Origin: Eulemur rufifrons
Lineage: Eukaryota > Chordata > Mammalia > Primates > Lemuridae
Assembly: GCF_041146395.1 (NCBI RefSeq)
Contig: NC_090989.1
Location: 253,632,843 to 253,696,842 of the forward strand
Direction: 5' to 3'
Length of the DNA stretch: 64,000 nucleotides
The notes beneath the pieces were generated by a model. It was not told where the DNA came from, ran no database searches, and saw only the letters and a program-made list of their open reading frames with translations. The position numbers and the translations under genes were made by a program. Below are positions 23,246 through 36,369 of this stretch, piece by piece (position 1 is the first letter of the stretch; the number at the start of each line of letters is the position of its first letter).

Positions 23246-26155
23246 TAATATTTTAAATTAGTTCATACCCTATGAACCACATTCAAATTGATGGCCGGAG
23301 GTAGGTGGCCCAAAGTATGTGAATAGCGAGGGGATCCATTTTGGGATTACTTTTTTTTTTCCCAGGAGACCAAGCAATTGAACAAGGTAGCTGAGAGTTC
23401 CCTATAGGTTCCAAAATTCTTGAATTCTTGATGTCACCACTATTTAGGATTTAAATTGGTAACAGTGCTGATAAATAGGCATAGCTTGTGTGATTTTAAA
23501 CAGTAATGACCTGTGCATTTATTAAAATAGAGGGTAGAATTTCTAAATATATTCTAATCATAAACTAGATCCGTTAAAATTGTTTTTGTTATAATAGCAT
23601 CCTATATAGTAATCAAAGCCTTTTATAATTGATTACTTTTGGAGTCCTGATTTTACTTACGGCTTATAGTTTTGCAATAAATTAACAGTTTACTTTCATT
23701 AGAATTTATTAAACCTAGATTATCTTGTAGAGTATTGCAGGATTTTGTTTCATAAATTGGGGGGAAACTCATAAGGAATAGATAAGTACTCTTTATAGTT
23801 CAGTGTTTCTAAAGAAATTTGGGTTTCATGTTGGGTGAATTCAGTGTAGTAAATACAATAATAGCTGTACTGAATATCCCAAACATTGCACAATTTGGCA
23901 TAAAAACATTGAAGAACATTTTTCTTTATTTTATTCCTTAAAAAAATTTTTATAGAAAAAAACACCCCATCAACTCCCAGCAACCAAAAATGATCAAAGT
24001 AAGAATTAGATGATGGTTTTCAGTTCATTGTATTTTTTCTGACATCTGTCCAGACTTTTAGAATGGGGAATTCCTAGGAACTAATATTCTTATCTGGGGA
24101 GAAAGAACTATGTATTTTGATTAGGGAGAGAAAGTTAGTGTGACATTAATTGCTCACATTATATATAAAATAGAATGAATTTGGTTTATCTGTAGATTCT
24201 TATTTTCTCATAGTGTTTTGCACATAATATGTGCTACTTTAGGATAATATAGTACTGTTTGGGGTTCCTAATAGTTCATGTGTCAGCTTGCCTGTATAGA
24301 AAAATATATTTAAGTTGCTTTGACAAACTTTAAATAACAAATAGGAAACATGTAAATGCAGTGTTGCCATGTTCTCTTTTGTCTTTCTTATTTTTTTAAT
24401 TCCTGAACAATTGCAAGCATTTCTCATAATTTCCTATGCACAGAAATTTCCTGAAACATTAAGTTGCTAAAAGACTCAAGCTTTGAAAGAAGTCCCAAAG
24501 ATACATCACTGTTTTGACTGCAAACATTTTTAAGAAGTCACTGATTATAATTAACACAGCCTTTAATGGCAGTTTTTTCTTTCCTTTTCATGAGAATGTG
24601 ACAGAGTGTCATTAAGATTTTAGAAATGTATGCTCCTGAGGAAAGGAGGATCACTAGGACTACAATGATGCCCAGTATGTGGCCGTGGGATTCTCAGTTG
24701 AGCTCTTTTTAGGTTTTTAATCAGGTTGGAGAAGGGGGATGGAGGGGAAGGGAATGGGAATAGACTAGAGCTTTAAGACACCTGTACACCAGAGTATTTA
24801 CTTTCTCATTCATCTTCTAGATGTTGGATTTGTAGGGTCTAATGTAGAAAGGCAAACCAAATTCTAAATATTTTGAGGGCCAATAAACAAAATCAGCCCT
24901 AACTATTTATATTTGGAAGCATATAATTCTTTTTTGCATTTAACTTAAACTGTTTGGATATATTAAATCTGAAATTTCATTTAAATTGTAATTTCACTTC
25001 TGCTCTAAGGATATTGTTTTAACTCATTGTTCTTTTCTACGGTGACAGTAATTGCCCTTGATGTATTCTGCAGGTCAATCAGATTGTATCACAAAAGAGT
25101 ACAAATAATAAATGTGTTCCAGAAACAGCTATGTCTCAGTAGAGGAAGAGAAAAGCATATTTTTGCATCAGACATTGAAATAACATCCAGAAGGCATTGC
25201 ATCAAATATAAATGTAAATTTTTTAGTGGGGTGTAGGGTGGAAAGATGGGTTATTTTTATGTGTTCAGCCGGAAACTCCTCCTTTAAGTTTCTTAACAAT
25301 AGGAAACACTGTCAACCTCATATTTAATGACTAACATTTAACATTTATGAAATTTGTTTTATGATTTTTAAAAAATTACATTGTATATACAGTGCTTGAG
25401 AAGTTAACTTTCCTTTTTAATAAATCGTAACAGAGTTTCTGAGCAGGTATTTTCTGTGACTCCCTCTAGCACTGGAATTTAGAGACATGATTTATCTATC
25501 CATTTCTTCACTTTTTTTCCAGCTGAAATCAGTAAGAAATTGCTAGAATCCTTCAAGTCTGTTTCTCAGTGAGAGCAAACCTTTTCTCTACATAAAATTA
25601 TTCTATTTGGTTTACTTGATTGTTTTAACGTTAAAGCTGACATTGGAAAAGCTAGCTTTTATTTTACTTTTCGACTTAGCTACCCAGGTTTTATTTAAAT
25701 TTTAAAAGTATCTTCATATGTTAAATGTTAAATCCTATTTTCCTTGACTTTAAGATGATGTTGGGGCCTTTTTGAGCTCTGGATATAAACTTAGATCTCA
25801 TGAGTTATTTCTTAGTAGACTTGCTGGTGGCTCAGTGCTATTCTACATTAGTAGTTCTTTTATTTTGGCATTGTGTATTCCCACACAAAATAAAATCTCT
25901 CTTGAATGCTCCTCCCTTTTTTAAAAAATGAATTGAGACCAGTTTTTCAGTCTGATCTGGCAACCTGGGCTTAAATTGGAGACGACTAACAGTGAGTGAT
26001 AGTAGTGTATACTGGAAAGGACTGAGAATTTCTTTCCCTAGAATGCTCCAAAGATTCTAACTATCTACAGAAGATTAAATAACCTGCCTTGAATTATGTA
26101 GGAAAATAGTGAGACCTGATCTTTCCCCTTTCTTTATGTCTTGTTTGCCGTTACT
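23246..26155 (+). other. Repeat-poor intron with exon-like segments at 23957 and 25523
   Basis: No mobile element is recognised. Segment 23957-23999 lies between tttttatag and gtaaga. The segment from 25523 follows ctttttttccag and reads 16 codons to TGA at 25570-25572. Neither can be asserted as a gene. Confidence 0.45.
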
Positions 26156-26159
26156 TTTT

Positions 26160-27230
26160 TTTAAAATCAACTTTTAATTTTAGAACAGTTTTAGGTTTAC
26201 AGAAAAATTGCAAAGATAGTACAGTGAGTTGCCATATGCCATACAGTGTTTTCCCTATTAGTAACATCTTACATTAATAGGGTACTTTTGTCAAAATTAA
26301 TGGAATAATATTGATACTTTATTAACTAAAGTCCATCCTTTTATTCAGATTTCTTTAGTTTTTACTTAATGTCCTTTTTCTGTCCTAGAATCCTATCCAG
26401 GGTACCACATTACATTTATTTGTCATGTATCTTCATTTTAGGATCCTTTTCACTGTGACATTTTCTCAAACTTTCCTTGTTTTTGATGAGCATATCAGCT
26501 TTGAGGAGTACTAGTCAGATATTTTGTAGAATGTCTGGCAGTTGGGCTTTGTTTGATGTTTTTCTCATGGTTAGACTGGTGTTAATGGGTTTTGGGAGGA
26601 AGACCACAGAAAGAATGGGCCATTCTCATCACATCTTATCAAGTATAAATGCTATCAACATGACTTAGGACGTTAGCCTTGATCACCTGGCTGATGTAGT
26701 GTTTGTCCGGCTTCTCTACTGTAAAGATACTTTTTTTTCTTTCTTCTTTCCATACTGTGTTCTTTGGAAGGAAGTCACTATGTACTGCTCACAGTTAAGG
26801 AATAGAATATTCTTGAGGGTGGAGTATCTATAAAAATTATTTGGAATTCTTGTACATGGGTGATTTGTCTGTTTTTCCTCATTTATTCTTTCTTATCTGT
26901 ATGAACTCGTGGACATTTATTTTGTACATTGGGTTATAATGTAATAACACTTTATTGTATTGCTTAAATTATTGCCTTTGGGAGTGCTTTCAGTTGGCTC
27001 TTGTGTTTGTTTGACATACTCCCGTCATTTTTTTTTTTTTTGGTAAAAGCACTTCCTTACTTTCTGGCACTACAAGATGCTATAACTTCATCTTGTGTAT
27101 TTCTTTCCCCAGACCTAGAATCAGCTATTTCTGGAAGGAGCCCTGGTTCCTTTAATTTTAGAATGATATTGGAAACTAAGATCTTGGTACTCAGTGTTTG
27201 TCTTTACTTTTAATATAGCTATAATGGATT
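26160..27230 (-). mobile_element. Old LINE-1-derived sequence, antisense
   Basis: A long series of phrases known from old L1 copies occurs in order: "tttacagaaaaattgcaaag", "ggtaccacattacatttatt", "gaatgggccattctcatcac", "acttccttactttctggcac" and "aaggagccctggttccttt". No reading frame survives. Confidence 0.6.
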
Positions 27231-27490
27231 GAATCAAATCATAGACATATTTGAATATCTACTTTTTGATAATATATAAAATTCAGTGGCTGATTCAGAC
27301 TGTAGCCATGTTCTTAATGATTCGTAAGGAAGACTTGGTTTATTTAGGAATTGATCTAGAGATATTTGTATTCTTACAATATTAATTTAAGCTTCTCTTT
27401 TGGTTTGGTTTGTCTTGGTTCTTCCCAGGGGTCTTTCAGATTTCTTATATTTTGCTTCTAAGGAAACTTATTTTGTAAGTTTATTACATC

Positions 27491-27790
27491 GTTTTTGTTT
27501 TAAAGAGGCAGAGTCTTACTCTGTTGCCCAGGCTGGAGTGCAGTGGCATGATCATAACTCACTGCAGCCTTGATCTTCTGGGCTTAAATAATTCTCCAGC
27601 CTCAGCCTCCCCAAGTAGCTGGAATTACAGGTGTGTGCCACCATGCCAGCTAATTAGAATAAATTTTTTCTATGGAGATGGAGTCTTGTTATGTTGCTGA
27701 GGATGGCCTCAAAGTCCTTGCCGCAAGTGATCCTCCTGCCTCGGCCTCCCAAAGTGCTGGGATTACAGGCATGAGCCACCATCCCTGGCC
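27491..27790 (-). mobile_element. Old full-length AluJ-like copy, antisense
   Basis: Both monomers are present with the ancestral left monomer ("gtcttgttatgttgctgagg", "ccaaagtgctgggattacag"), unlike the lemur-type copies. It is diverged, with no clear target duplication. It dates from before or near the split of lemurs from other primates. Confidence 0.9.
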
Positions 27791-28340
27791 CTGTTATGTC
27801 TTTTGTATCTTTATAAAACTCGTATTAATGTTTGGGCATAAACCATTTCTGGATTCTGTTGTCACTTCTTAGGATTTGATATGTGTATTTTTCTCTTTTG
27901 AAAATTCTTGGACTCTGGATGGTTTTTAATTGGGGAGGTTACCCAAACCTTTGGCATTATTCTCCTCCTTAATTATTGCATGGTTTTTAATAAATTGTAT
28001 GCAGTATGCATTGGGTACTAGGATTATATGAAACATGTTTATGATTTTTATTTAACTTTCTTTTTTAGGGAAACTGCCACAAAAAGGAGAGTTATTAGTA
28101 ATTAAGTCATTTTAGGGTGGGGTGAATAAGTCCTGTGTGATACCTGGGCATTGCCTATTCATCATAAGAACCTTTGGGGATCTTGATTACTCTTGAGGGT
28201 AGGGGGGTACCAACTGTTTTTTCTTTCCTTCTTTAGTACCTGTAATGAAAATAGTGCTTATAAGCTTTTTAGAATTGTATGTCATTATTAATTGCATGAC
28301 ATAATAGTTAATTAGAGATCCTTGATCTCAGTTGATGCTT
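27791..28340. other. Unassigned intron
   Basis: No gene or repeat is recognised. Confidence 0.4.
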
Positions 28341-28344
28341 TTAA

Positions 28345-29215
28345 AAGTTAAGGTGAATGAAATTGGGCCCTTATCTTACACTGTACACAAAAACCAATTC
28401 AAAATGGGTCGACGACTTAAAGGTAAAACCTGAAACTGTAAAAATCTTAGAAGAAAACATAGGGGAAAAGTTGTTTGACCTTGTTCTTGGCAGTGATTTT
28501 TTTGGCTGTGACGTTGAAAGCATAGGCAACACAAGCAAAAATAAACAAGTGGGACTACATCAAACTAAAAAGATTCTACACTGCAAAGAAAAGAATCAAA
28601 AAAATGAAAAGTTAACCTACAGAATGGGAGAAAATATTTATATTACCAAATATATTTGATAGGGGGGATAATGTTCCAAAATTTATAAGGACTGCATACA
28701 GCTCAGTAGCAAACCAAATACCCTAATTAAAAAGTGGACAAAGGACCTGAATAGAAATTATTCCAAAGAGAACATAAAAATGTCTTAACATGTATATGTT
28801 TTTGTTTTTTTTTTTTATTTCTTTTTTTAAATTCACTTCCCCCCGTCAATGTCAAGATTAACATGTATATGAAAAGGTGCTCAATATCACTAATCGTCAG
28901 GGAAAAACAAATCAAAACCACAATGAGATATTACCTTACACCTGTTAGGATGGTTATTATCAGAAAGTCCAATGATAACAGATGTTGGTATGAAGATATG
29001 GAGAGATGGGAACTCATAATACAATGTTGGTGAGATTGCAAATTGGTACAGCCATATTGAAAACAGTGTTGAGATTCCTCAAAAAACTAAAACTAGAACT
29101 ACCATCTGATTCAGCAATTGTACTTCTGAATATATGTCCAAAGGAAGTGAAATCACTATTTTGAAGAGTTATCTTTACTGCCGTGTTCTTTGGAATATAC
29201 ACAGCAAACACTTGG
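28345..29215 (+). mobile_element. LINE-1 ORF2 C-terminal fragment, sense, broken
   Basis: The translation gives L1 ORF2p-like runs such as LEENIGEKLFD. The DNA has "aaaagtggacaaaggacctg", "aaatcaaaaccacaatgaga" and "ggaagtgaaatcact". The frame is open for 100 codons (28357-28659) and then broken. A 59-bp insertion with its own target duplication interrupts it at 28799-28857. It is non-functional. Confidence 0.88.
28785..28871 (-). mobile_element. Very short retroposed insert with 14-bp target duplication
   Basis: The "ttaacatgtatatg" copies at 28785-28798 and 28858-28871 flank 59 bp that is T-rich on the left and ends "cccgtcaatgtcaaga". Without the insert the L1 frame text is continuous. 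On the minus strand this is a body of about 28 nt plus an A-rich tail. The source is unknown. Confidence 0.75.
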
Positions 29216-31394
29216 TAAGCATGTACTTCAACTGGTTGAAGTGGAAGTGAGTGTATATGAACTTGAGAGTGAACTACCACTGATGAGTGTTTAGTATTCA
29301 GAGCATCAGTAAGTTTTATAAAACAAATTGAGAGTATTGGTTATTTTAGTCAGTGGATTAAGTAAAGATTTGTTAAGAGAGCATTTATTGTGACATTTTG
29401 AGAGTCTACGTCCCTGGATAGAAACCAATTAAAATGCTCTAAGGAGTGGATAAATATATAGTTACTTTTCCCCTGTGTCCCAAATGCTTAGGGATGTTAT
29501 AGTCCCAAGGAAGTTGTTTGGTTTTAAGCACTTAACCCCACATTGAACAAGAATTTGTAGGCAGGACAAATTTGATGAGTAAAGCATAAGAGGGAAATAA
29601 CAAACGCCAAAAATGGATTTTGATTATGGATGGTGGTGGTCAAGGAAGGGAGGATGTGGGAGAGGTGTGTAAAGAGTCTCTGGAGGGACTGTGCAAGGGG
29701 TAATTATGTCAAACAAGATAGAAAAAGTCATTTATATGACATTTCCCCGTTGAGATTTGTACCTTTTATCTTGAATTTTATATTAATGAACATAATAATT
29801 TCATATATTTAGCTAATATAGAAACAAATGTTTTTTCTTTCTGGGGTGGATTGACTAACATGGTTTTATTATATAGACATAGAAAATATAAAATCAATGT
29901 GGTAACCTTTTTATCTTATAATTCTCCTTAGAATCCATCATTACAAGAATGATGTTGTATAAATGTGTGAAAGATGAAAGAATGTGGAACCGCCAACAGT
30001 TGTTTACAACTGGTTTGCAAATGGCAACAAAATATTTTAGTTTGCTGAATAAAAAAATTAAGCTTATTTTTTTTTCTGTATTGTATTAATTGTATTATAG
30101 TGTGCCACAGCCACTTTCACTGCAATCCTCCTGGTCTTGGAACAGCAGCCAATTCCAGGAATTAAGAGAATTAGGTTACTTTGCCTAGTGGCACAAAAAA
30201 TACCCAAGGTATTAAATTGTTGGCTTGTCTGTTTGGGGCACAATCAGAAATAAAGTTTAGAAATAAAAGTTGATTTTACATACTGTTCACATTTGTTCAT
30301 ACTTTAACAGGTATATTTTTCTATTTCTCTCTGACTTAATATAATTCTTTTTGAAGCAGATTTTCAATTGCTGTTAGATCCAGAGGAGCAGAATTGTAAC
30401 AAAATTTTAGGATAAAGACTAAATTTAGAATATAACTACAATAACTTGATGCTGCTGGCTATAAAAATATTTTAACCTATCTTTAATGTGGTTACCTTAA
30501 TGACTTTATATTATAAATATTATGCTGGTATATAACATTTTGAAGAATTTTTTAAATCTGTTATATCAAGTAATATAAGAAACCCATTTAGTAGTGGGAA
30601 AAATGTTAATTTTAACTTTAGTATTTCATAAAAAAGATGTTATTTTTATACTCAAAGCAGCAGTAAAAGCAGAGATAAAGGTGACTAGATGAGAACCTTT
30701 TGATTTTGCTAGTATAGAACTTGTCAGCTGTTATAGCTGACATTATTACCACAACTCAATGATTTTTATGAGATTTGGGAGGAAATTGTTTTAACTTTTC
30801 ACTCCCAAGCCCTGAAGGTCTTCTTTGTCTTGCTGTTCTTATTATATAACCGTTGCTTTTCCATTTTGAAGCTACAAGAATGTAAGGCATCTTTGGCTCT
30901 ATAGAATCTCTGTAGAACCACTGTGCTCTTAAACCTCCTAAGATTAAAGAGGAGAAAGTTGCTTTAGAATAAGGAGAAAGACACTAGGAAAACTAATTAG
31001 TCCTTAGGGTCTCTGGCAAGTAAAAAATGGAATAAAGATAAAATATGCAGTGATTAAGTAACTTATTTATAACATGGACCAGGCTTAAAACATAAAATAT
31101 CTTCCAAATCAGTAGAATTTAAAGAGATTCTCCTAACATTAAATATTGGGACCTTTTGTAGTGTTGCCTTATACAAAGTACATGGCTGCCAGACATCCAA
31201 CTTGAAAGATCCTATTGCAACCTATAATCCTTAAAATAATGTTGCAACTAGGCTGGTCTAGGTACAGTGGGTTTACAGCTAATTGATGACAACCAATTAT
31301 AGATTTCTTTGTTCCTTCTCTACTACTCTTGCATTTGATTAGCCTAAAAGAATATTTAGGTCATGCCAAATTTGGTTGTATGTCAGATTTAATA
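29216..31394 (+). other. Unassigned intron
   Basis: No repeat is recognised with confidence. A strong acceptor-like site ends at 29931 (attctccttag) and is followed by an open stretch of more than 40 codons. See findings. Confidence 0.4.
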
Positions 31395-31525
31395 ATATGT
31401 TCTTGGGCTCCACCCCAGACCTAATGCATTAGAATCTATGCAGTTAAAGCTCAGGAATCTGTATTTTAACAAGTCTTTCAGTGTTAGACTGGCATAGATC
31501 GATTGGAAATCACTGCCAGTGCTCT
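31395..31525 (-). mobile_element. MER5A-type hAT-Charlie MITE fragment
   Basis: "tgggctccaccccagaccta", "aggaatctgtattttaacaa" and a final "ggaaatcactgccagtg" follow the reverse of the MER5A consensus. It is diverged. Confidence 0.75.
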
Positions 31526-31949
31526 CATATTCTAGGCAAAAAATCTCAGGCCCAGAGGAGATAAGTGACATGTCAGTGTGCATTCAGTTTGGTCCTCTTC
31601 TCTGCAGGGCAGCTGCAATTTACATAGTATTTTGAGCTTAGATCATCATAGCTACAGGACTCCTTTGGTTGATGGACCATGCTCAAATGCCTCTTAGGAG
31701 CAAAAGGTTCTGCATTTGACTCTTTAAGACATTGTCATGGCAGACAACATTTCTTGAGCTATAGCAGGGGGACAGTAGTTAAATCCATGACAGTAGGATA
31801 ATCCAAGTATCTTCTCCTTCATATTAATATCCTATGAATGAGCATAGTCAGATACTTTGGCAACGTGTGGAGATAACTTAAGTAACTAGTTCCCAATAAA
31901 AACCTGTGAGTAAAATATATGGATGGCTGTTAGCAAAGTGCTACTTTTG
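31526..31949. other. Unassigned intron
   Basis: Nothing is recognised. Confidence 0.4.
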
Positions 31950-32294
31950 TAAGCAACTTTAAGGTGTAATTGACATACTGTACACATTTAAAGTTTACAA
32001 GTTGATAAATCTTGAGAGATGTATACACACAGGAAACCATCATCACACTCAAGATAATGAACTTAACGAAAACCCCCAGAAGCTTCCTCATTCTCCTTTG
32101 TAATCCTTGTCTACTTCCCCTCCATACCCTCCTTCATCCTTAGGGAATGATTGCTTTCTGTCATGATAGATCAGTTTTGCATTTTCTAAAATTTTATGTA
32201 AGTGGAAACATACAGTAGGAACTCTTTTTGGGAGTGGAGGAGGGCTGGCTTATTTCAGTCAGCATAATTATTCTGTTCTGAGAGTCATCTATAA

Positions 32295-32653
<359 letters not shown>

Positions 32654-34869
32654 TAAAAATTACATTATATTCATTGTATGGATATCCTACAGTTTATCAG
32701 TTCACCTGTTGATGGGTATTTGAATTGTTTCCAGGTTTTAGAAATCACAAATAAAGCTGCTAAGAAAATTTTAGTACAACTCTTCATACAGACATAAGCT
32801 TTTATCTTGAGTAAATACCTAGGAGTGGAATGTCTGAGTTTTATGAGAATGATGAATATGTTTTATCTTTTGAAGAAAACGTCAGTTCTAGTGTTCTGAA
32901 GTGGTTTTACCCTTTCACGTTTGTGCTCATACAGCAGGGAATGAGACTTGCAGTTCCCCACATCTTTGCTAACACTTGCTATAGTCAGTATTTGTAATTT
33001 TAGTTACTCCAATATTTGTGCAGTGGTTTTACATTATGATTTTAATTTGTATTTCATTAAGGACTAATGATGTTGAGCATCTTTTCATGTGTTTATTTGC
33101 CATCTGCCCAGTCTTTGCCTTGGCTTTTTATTCACTTAATAGTATCTTTTGCAGAACAAAAGCTATTAATTTTAAAACCAAATTTGTCAGTTTGTTCTTT
33201 TATGGTCATGTTTTTGGTGTTGAATCTCAGAAATCGTTGCCTAACCAAAGGTCATAAATATTTTCTACTATGTTCCCTTATAAAATTCTTACAGCTTTAG
33301 GTTTACCATTTAGGTCAGTGATTTGTGTTAATTTTTATGTGAAGTAAGGTATAAATCGAAGTCTCTTTTTTGCATATGGATATTGAACTATTGTAGCATC
33401 ATTTGTTGAAATATCCTTTCTCTACTGAATTATCTTTGTGCTTCTGTAAAATCAGTTGTCCATATATGTGTGGATCTAATTTTGGAGTCTGTTCTGTTCC
33501 ATTGATCTATTTGTCTATCTTGATGCCAATCTGTACTCTGTAGATTCTGTAGCTTTATAATGAGTCTTGAAATTAGATAGTGTTAGTTCTCCAACTTTGT
33601 TCATTTTCAAAGTTGTTTTGGCTATTCTAGGTCCTTTGCATTTCTATATAGATTTTAAAACTGGTTGACATGTTAAAAATATTTAGTACTCCATAATGAA
33701 CATAGTATATCTATTTAGGTCTTCTTTAATTTCTCTTAATAATAAATTGTAGTTTTAATGTATAAATCTTCTGTCAAGTTTATCTTTTTTATTTTTTTGA
33801 TGCTATTGTGAATGAAACAGTTTTAAAATTTCAGTTTCCAATGCTGCTAGTATATATTGATCTTGACTCCTGTAACTTTGCTAAATTCACTTCTTCGTTC
33901 TTGAAATTTTTTGATACATTCTTTGGGACAGTCTGTGTTGTTGAGCATATCATATGCAAATGATCACAGTTTTACTCCTTCCTTTGCAATGTAGATGACT
34001 TTTTATGTTTCTCGCCTATTGTACCAAATAGAACCTTCAGTACCATGTTGAAAAGAAGGGGTGGGAATGGATATTCTTGTCTTGTTTTTAATTTTGAGGG
34101 GGAAGTGTAGAGTCTTTCACCCATCATGTACAATGTTATCTGTAGATTTTTTTGGTAGAGTCCCTGTATTGCTTTGAGGAAATTTCCTTCTGTTCTGTTT
34201 GCTAAGCATTTTTATCCTGAATGGATGTTGAATTTTGTCAAATGCTTTTTATGCATCTGTTGAGATGATCATATGTTTTTCATATAGTGAATTATGCAAA
34301 TTGATTTTTCAAATATTAAAGCAACCTTGTATTTCTGGGTTCGAAGGTAGAAGTTAAGGTTGTTGATTATAGACTTCCTTTAAAGCCACACTTTTTGGTC
34401 ATGCCACATTATCTTTTTAATGTATTGTTGGCATCAATTTGCTAAAGCAACGTTTAGAATTTTTGCATACATATTACTGAGGGATATTTGTCTGTAGTTT
34501 TCTTGTAATGTCTTTGGTCTTGTTATCTGAGTAATGCTGACCTCATAGAATGAGTTGGGAAGTAGTCCCTTCTCTTCTGTTTTCTGAAAGATTTTACATA
34601 GCATTGGTATTATTTCTTTCTTAAATATTTGGTAGCATTAAATACTCCATCTGGGCCTAGAGTTTGCTTTGTGGGAAGATATATACCTACAAATTCAGTT
34701 TCTTTAATAGACATAGAACTAATCAGGTTATCAGTTTCTTCAGTAAGCTTTAGTGGTTCATGTTTTTAAGGATTTAAAAAACTTAACTAAGTTGTTGAAT
34801 TTATTGACACACAGTTGGTCCTAATATTGCCTTATTTATGATATGTGTGGAATCTCTAATGATATCACC

Positions 34870-35038
34870 TTTTTTTTTTTTTGGCGACAGGGTCTCACCC
34901 TGTCGCCCTGGCTGGAGTACAGTGGCATCTTCATAGCTCACTGCAACTTGAACTCTTGGCTCAAGCAATCCTCCTGCCCTCACCTCCTAAGTGGCTGGGA
35001 TTACAGGTGTGTACCACCACACCCAGCTAATTGTTGTA

Positions 35039-35077
<39 letters not shown>

Positions 35078-35188
35078 GGGGTCTTGCTATGTTGCTCTGA
35101 CTGGTTTTGAACTCCTGGTCTCAAGTGATCCTCCTGCCTTGGCTTCCCAAAGTGCTAGGGTTATAGATGTGGGCTACAGCACCTAGCT
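34870..35188 (-). mobile_element. Old AluJ-like copy, antisense, with expanded linker repeat
   Basis: Diverged ancestral-type Alu ("cttgctatgttgctctgact", "ccaaagtgctagggttatag"). The A-rich linker between monomers has been replaced by a (TG)n run at 35041-35073. It sits inside the antisense L1. No clear target duplication. Confidence 0.88.
35041..35073. repeat. (TG)n microsatellite inside an Alu linker
   Basis: This is an uninterrupted TG run of about 16 units between the two Alu monomers. It is likely length-variable. Confidence 0.95.
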
Positions 35189-35297
35189 ACCTTTATCATT
35201 TTTTTCCCCTCTGTTATATGTGACTTGCGATTAGTAAATTTTATTGGTCTTTTCAAAGAACTAGTTTTTGTTTTCACTGTTTTTTCCCTATGCTTTG

Positions 35298-35330
35298 TTT
35301 TCTTTCTTTCTTTCTTTTTTTTTTTTTTTG
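35298..35330. repeat. (TTTC)n and T run
   Basis: Four TTTC-like units run into a T tract, inside the L1 remnant. Confidence 0.85.
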
Positions 35331-36369
35331 CTTCTTTGTTTGGTTCCTTTTTATGTTTACAGTGGATTTTATTTGCTCTTATTTTTCTATTTTCTTAAGG
35401 TGGAAGTTAATGTTGTTGATTATAGACTTCCTTTAATACTATAAATTTTCTTCTAAATACTGCTTTAGGGTATCCAGCAAATTTTGGTATGTTGTGACTT
35501 CATTATCTCTCTGTTGAAAATATATTCTAATTTTCTTTGTGATTTCTTCTTTGACCCATGGGTTATTTAGAAGTGTGTTATTTAACTTCTCTATATAATT
35601 TGGGATTCTCTAGACATGTTTTTGTGGCTGATTTAAAATTTAATGCATTGTGTTCAAAGAACATACTTTGTATAGTTTGAATCCTTTTAAGTTTGTCAAA
35701 ACTTGTTTTATATCCCAGAGTATGGCCTCTCTTAGTAAATGTACTCAACAAGGATATCATTTGGGTCAAATTTTGGAAAATTTATTCCTTCAAATCTTTT
35801 GTCTCCCCCCCTCCCCTTGGATACTGAAATTGCATGTACATTAGGCTGCCTGAAGTTGTCTCACAGCTCAGTGATGATTTTTTCATTGTTTTTTATTCTT
35901 TATCTCTGTTTTATTATAAATAGTTCTTACTGATATGTCTTCAAGTTCACTTATCTTTTCTTCTGTAGTGTCTAATCTGCCATTAATTCTATCCAATGGG
36001 TTTGTAGTCTCAGATATTGTAGCTTTCATCTCTAGTAAATTTGCTTGTCTTTCTAATATCTTCCATGTTTGTACTTTTTGAATACAAGGAAGGTAGTTAT
36101 AACAAATGTTTTATGGTTCTTGCCTCCTAATTTAACATCTGTTTAAAGTCTGGATTGGTTTCAGTTGATCGATTTTTCTCCTCATCATGAGTCATGTTTC
36201 CCTGTTTCTTTGCATGCCTTGCAATCTTTGATTAGAAGCCAGACATTAATTTTAACTTGTTTGGTGCTGCTTATTTTTTTATATTCCTATAAATATTCTT
36301 GATCTTCCTTCTAGGATAAAATTAAATTACCTGGTCATTGTTTGATCTTTTTGGGTCTTGCTTTTAAGA

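Noticed and set aside
28357..28659. 100-codon open frame
   Set aside because: It is a remnant of L1 ORF2 in a broken copy, not a host gene.
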